A stretch of DNA of 6,361 nt. It comes from Pseudomonadota bacterium. GTDB taxonomy: Bacteria > Pseudomonadota > Gammaproteobacteria > Xanthomonadales > Xanthomonadaceae. The notes beneath the pieces were generated by a model that worked only from the letters and a program-made list of their open reading frames with translations, made no database searches and had not been told where the DNA came from. The stretch is taken from assembly GCA_023423855.1 (NCBI GenBank), contig JAFAEU010000335.1:1-6361 (forward strand), given 5' to 3'. Each line of letters begins with the position of its first letter. Position 1 is the first letter of the stretch. Both the position numbers and the translations under genes were made by a program. Of this stretch, positions 5,180 through 6,361 are shown piece after piece.

Positions 5180-6106
5180 CTAGGGAAGCGACATCCCCGG
5201 CCGCCAGCCGCTCTCGCGCAGGAACGCCTCGGGATCCTCCATGTCGATGATGCGCGCCAGCGCCGCCCGCTTGTCGTCGGCCTGCGCGTAGTAGGCCTTG
5301 ACGATGCGGTAGCCCACCCAGTAGCCGAGGTCGTAGGGTTCGTCGGAACCGGGGCGGTAGTTGAACATCCACGGACCGAGGTCGGTCCCGTGCATGTCGG
5401 CCAGGAAATCCGACTCGATCTCCAGCTCCCGTCCGCGCGTCCACTCGGCGTGGCGCGCGTTGCCCACACTGCCCGAGACCAGTTCGGCCACGAATTCGGC
5501 CGCGCCTTCCACCAGCGACATTCGCAGCACCGTCGCCCGCGGGTCGCCGGGCTCGGGCTGGTCGCGCGCCATCGCCTGCTGGGTGTGCACGTATTCGTGT
5601 GCGACCACGTGGACGAAGCGATCCTCCGGATCCGGATTCATGAAGTCCGCGGCGCACAGCGCCTCGAGGCCGATGGTCGCGCCGGACGGATTGACGATCC
5701 CCACCGGTCGCCCGCGACCCACCACGATCGCCACCGGGGGATAGTCGGCGCCCGGATACAGGTCCGACAGCCTGGCGAGCGCGATCGCCAGCCGCTGCTC
5801 GACCGCCGGCAGCACCTCAAGGCATTGGCGTGCGTTCTCGTACATCGCCGGATCGGCCTCGATCTGCCTGGCGATGCGCTCGCCGGTGACCCGGCGCAAC
5901 TGCGCGAACTCCTTCAGGCTGGGGCTGCCCTCCGCGAGGTAGGCATCCAGTTGCTCCACGCTCGGGCGCCCGCCGGTCGCGTCGTAGAGCGCGTAGAAGC
6001 GGGTCACGTCTTCGGTGCGGATTTCGGGCGAGGCGGCCGCGGCGGATGGCGCGAAGAACACGCTGCACGCCGCCGCCAGGAGCAAGGTTCGCATGAAGGT
6101 TTTCAT
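5180..6106 (-). CDS. Secreted HEYVH putative zinc metallopeptidase (paralogue 2)
   Basis: The protein has 308 residues. A Sec signal peptide is clear (MKTFMRTLLLAAACSVFFAP, then SAAAAS; cleavage about residue 24-25). ATG 6106 is used; M5 (6094) is a possible alternative, and neither has a strong Shine-Dalgarno. The zinc site is H170-E171-Y-V-H174 in FVHVVAHEYVHTQQ, with E200 in VEGAAEFVAEL as likely third ligand. Blocks shared with the gene at 2498-3469 include the N-terminal DV-x-RF-x-x-x-YDA, the SPSLKEFAQLR segment and the YPGADYPPV strand. They also include MHGTD (238-242), DLGYWVGYRI (259-268) and the ADDK helix. The loop from the second His to the Glu is six residues longer than in the paralogue. 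C95 and C151 could form a disulfide. It resembles DUF2268/GldB-like putative peptidases. It is the first gene of the minus-strand block, with a dyad (6151-6163) about 50 bp upstream. Substrate unknown. Confidence 0.85.
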   Translation of the reverse strand: MKTFMRTLLLAAACSVFFAPSAAAASPEIRTEDVTRFYALYDATGGRPSVEQLDAYLAEGSPSLKEFAQLRRVTGERIARQIEADPAMYENARQCLEVLPAVEQRLAIALARLSDLYPGADYPPVAIVVGRGRPVGIVNPSGATIGLEALCAADFMNPDPEDRFVHVVAHEYVHTQQAMARDQPEPGDPRATVLRMSLVEGAAEFVAELVSGSVGNARHAEWTRGRELEIESDFLADMHGTDLGPWMFNYRPGSDEPYDLGYWVGYRIVKAYYAQADDKRAALARIIDMEDPEAFLRESGWRPGMSLP

Positions 6107-6115
6107 GCGGCCAAG

Positions 6116-6268
6116 CTACATGCGGATGCGATCGGCGTGGCAGTGTCGATGGTCACCGTGACCGATCGGCGGGATGCGGGATCGGAGCAACGCTTCGGTG
6201 GCCAGGCAAAACTCGACTCCGACTTCCTGCTGGGCTTGCCGCTCTTCGAAAAATGAACCTGACCCCAT
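6116..6268 (-). CDS. Possible 50-residue ORF upstream of metallopeptidase 2
   Basis: ATG at 6268 (minus) opens 50 codons to TAG at 6118-6116, with GGAG 5 nt upstream of the ATG. The peptide starts MGSGSFFEERQAQQEV and ends in a His/Arg-rich stretch (GHGDHRHCHADRIRM). It has no signal peptide or known motif. It ends 9 bp before the ATG of metallopeptidase 2. Because its start lies inside the GAACCTGACCCCATT motif, it may be repeat-derived rather than a true gene. Confidence 0.25.
   Translation of the reverse strand: MGSGSFFEERQAQQEVGVEFCLATEALLRSRIPPIGHGDHRHCHADRIRM
6151..6163. promoter_or_regulatory. Operator-like dyad GGTCACCGTGACC
   Basis: A perfect 6-1-6 inverted repeat, GGTCAC-C-GTGACC, lies 45-57 bp upstream of the metallopeptidase 2 start in a divergent intergenic region. 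It touches a second short palindrome, CCGATCGG (6162-6169). Its size and symmetry fit a dimeric repressor site. No regulator gene is visible in the window, and no -10 box for the minus strand is clear nearby. Confidence 0.35.
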
Positions 6269-6272
6269 TCTT
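6249..6272. repeat. GAACCTGACCCCATT motif, possible repeat remnant
   Basis: A locally A+T-richer string in the divergent gap reads, on the minus strand, AATGGGGTCAGGTTCATTTT. I recall closely similar GGGGTCAG-containing strings recurring around REP-associated (Y1/IS200-like) transposase genes in related genomes. A 9-bp inverted repeat TCGGAGCAA/TTGCTCCGA (6182-6190 and 6271-6279) partly surrounds it. No transposase is encoded here, so at most this is a remnant. Confidence 0.35.
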
Positions 6273-6317
6273 GCTCCGACGACGATGATCGCCACCGGGA
6301 CATCGACGATATCGCCC

Positions 6318-6361
6318 TATACTCGCGGGCCCGCAGACCATCAATCGAAGGACCCGGATCA
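6318..6361 (+). promoter_or_regulatory. Promoter box and ribosome binding site of a gene starting at or past the window end
   Basis: TATACT (6318-6323) looks like a -10 box, and AAGGA (6348-6352) like a Shine-Dalgarno. If the last base (A6361) begins an ATG, the spacing from AAGGA is 8 nt, which is ideal. No convincing -35 box is seen. The gene itself is not in the window. Confidence 0.4.

Noticed and set aside
3581..5250. Long open frames antisense to or out of frame with the glycosidase (for example plus strand 3697-5250 and minus strand 3581-5047)
   Set aside because: They are typical high-G+C shadow frames, rich in Arg/Ala/Gly/His without domain motifs. The overlapping frame has catalytic motifs, a signal peptide and a ribosome binding site.
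5126..6256. Plus-strand frame of 376 codons opposite metallopeptidase 2
   Set aside because: Low-information His/Arg/Leu-rich translation with no ribosome binding site. The minus-strand frame encodes HEYVH and a signal peptide.
6182..6279. 9-bp inverted repeat TCGGAGCAA/TTGCTCCGA as insertion-sequence ends
   Set aside because: The arms are short and 80 bp apart with no transposase. A match of this length in such a region could be chance.

Overview
The window is high in G+C (about two thirds by eye). It carries repeat hairpins of a style I associate with Lysobacter, Luteimonas, Stenotrophomonas and Pseudoxanthomonas, including an inverted pair of GTAGGcGCGGCTccgGCCGCGAtC-like elements. With the TATACT boxes and the run of secreted hydrolases, this suggests a gammaproteobacterium of the Xanthomonadaceae/Lysobacteraceae. 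The assignment is inference from style, not from a marker gene.

Layout. Bases 1-303 are the 3' end of an inner-membrane MFS transporter (+). A 238-bp gap (304-541) holds a REPIN-like doublet. A tight two-gene unit (+) follows at 542-1126 and 1138-1824: a papain-like (C39-like) cysteine-peptidase lipoprotein, then an unrecognised lipoprotein whose ribosome binding site overlaps the upstream stop codon. The gap 1825-2012 holds a long two-part hairpin, a TATACT box and a strong Shine-Dalgarno for a small secreted protein of unknown function (2013-2483, +). That gene converges, with a 14-bp gap, on a minus-strand block. Read in its own direction the block is: secreted HEYVH metallopeptidase (6106-5180), GH2-type glycosidase with a C-terminal Ig-like domain (5064-3748), and a second HEWVH metallopeptidase (3469-2498). 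The last two are separated by a large near-perfect palindrome. The right end (6107-6361) is a divergent intergenic region with a 13-bp operator-like dyad, a possible 50-aa ORF, a recurrent-looking GAACCTGACCCCATT motif, and the promoter and ribosome binding site of a plus-strand gene that seems to start on or just after the last base.

How the genes fit together. All six complete genes start with an export signal (Sec or lipoprotein), so the window is a cluster of envelope or secreted functions. The most notable points are the two divergent paralogous zinc-peptidase-like genes flanking a glycosidase, and the coupled cysteine peptidase plus partner lipoprotein, which could be an enzyme with its modulator. 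Substrates cannot be read from the sequence, and nothing here proves a new system.
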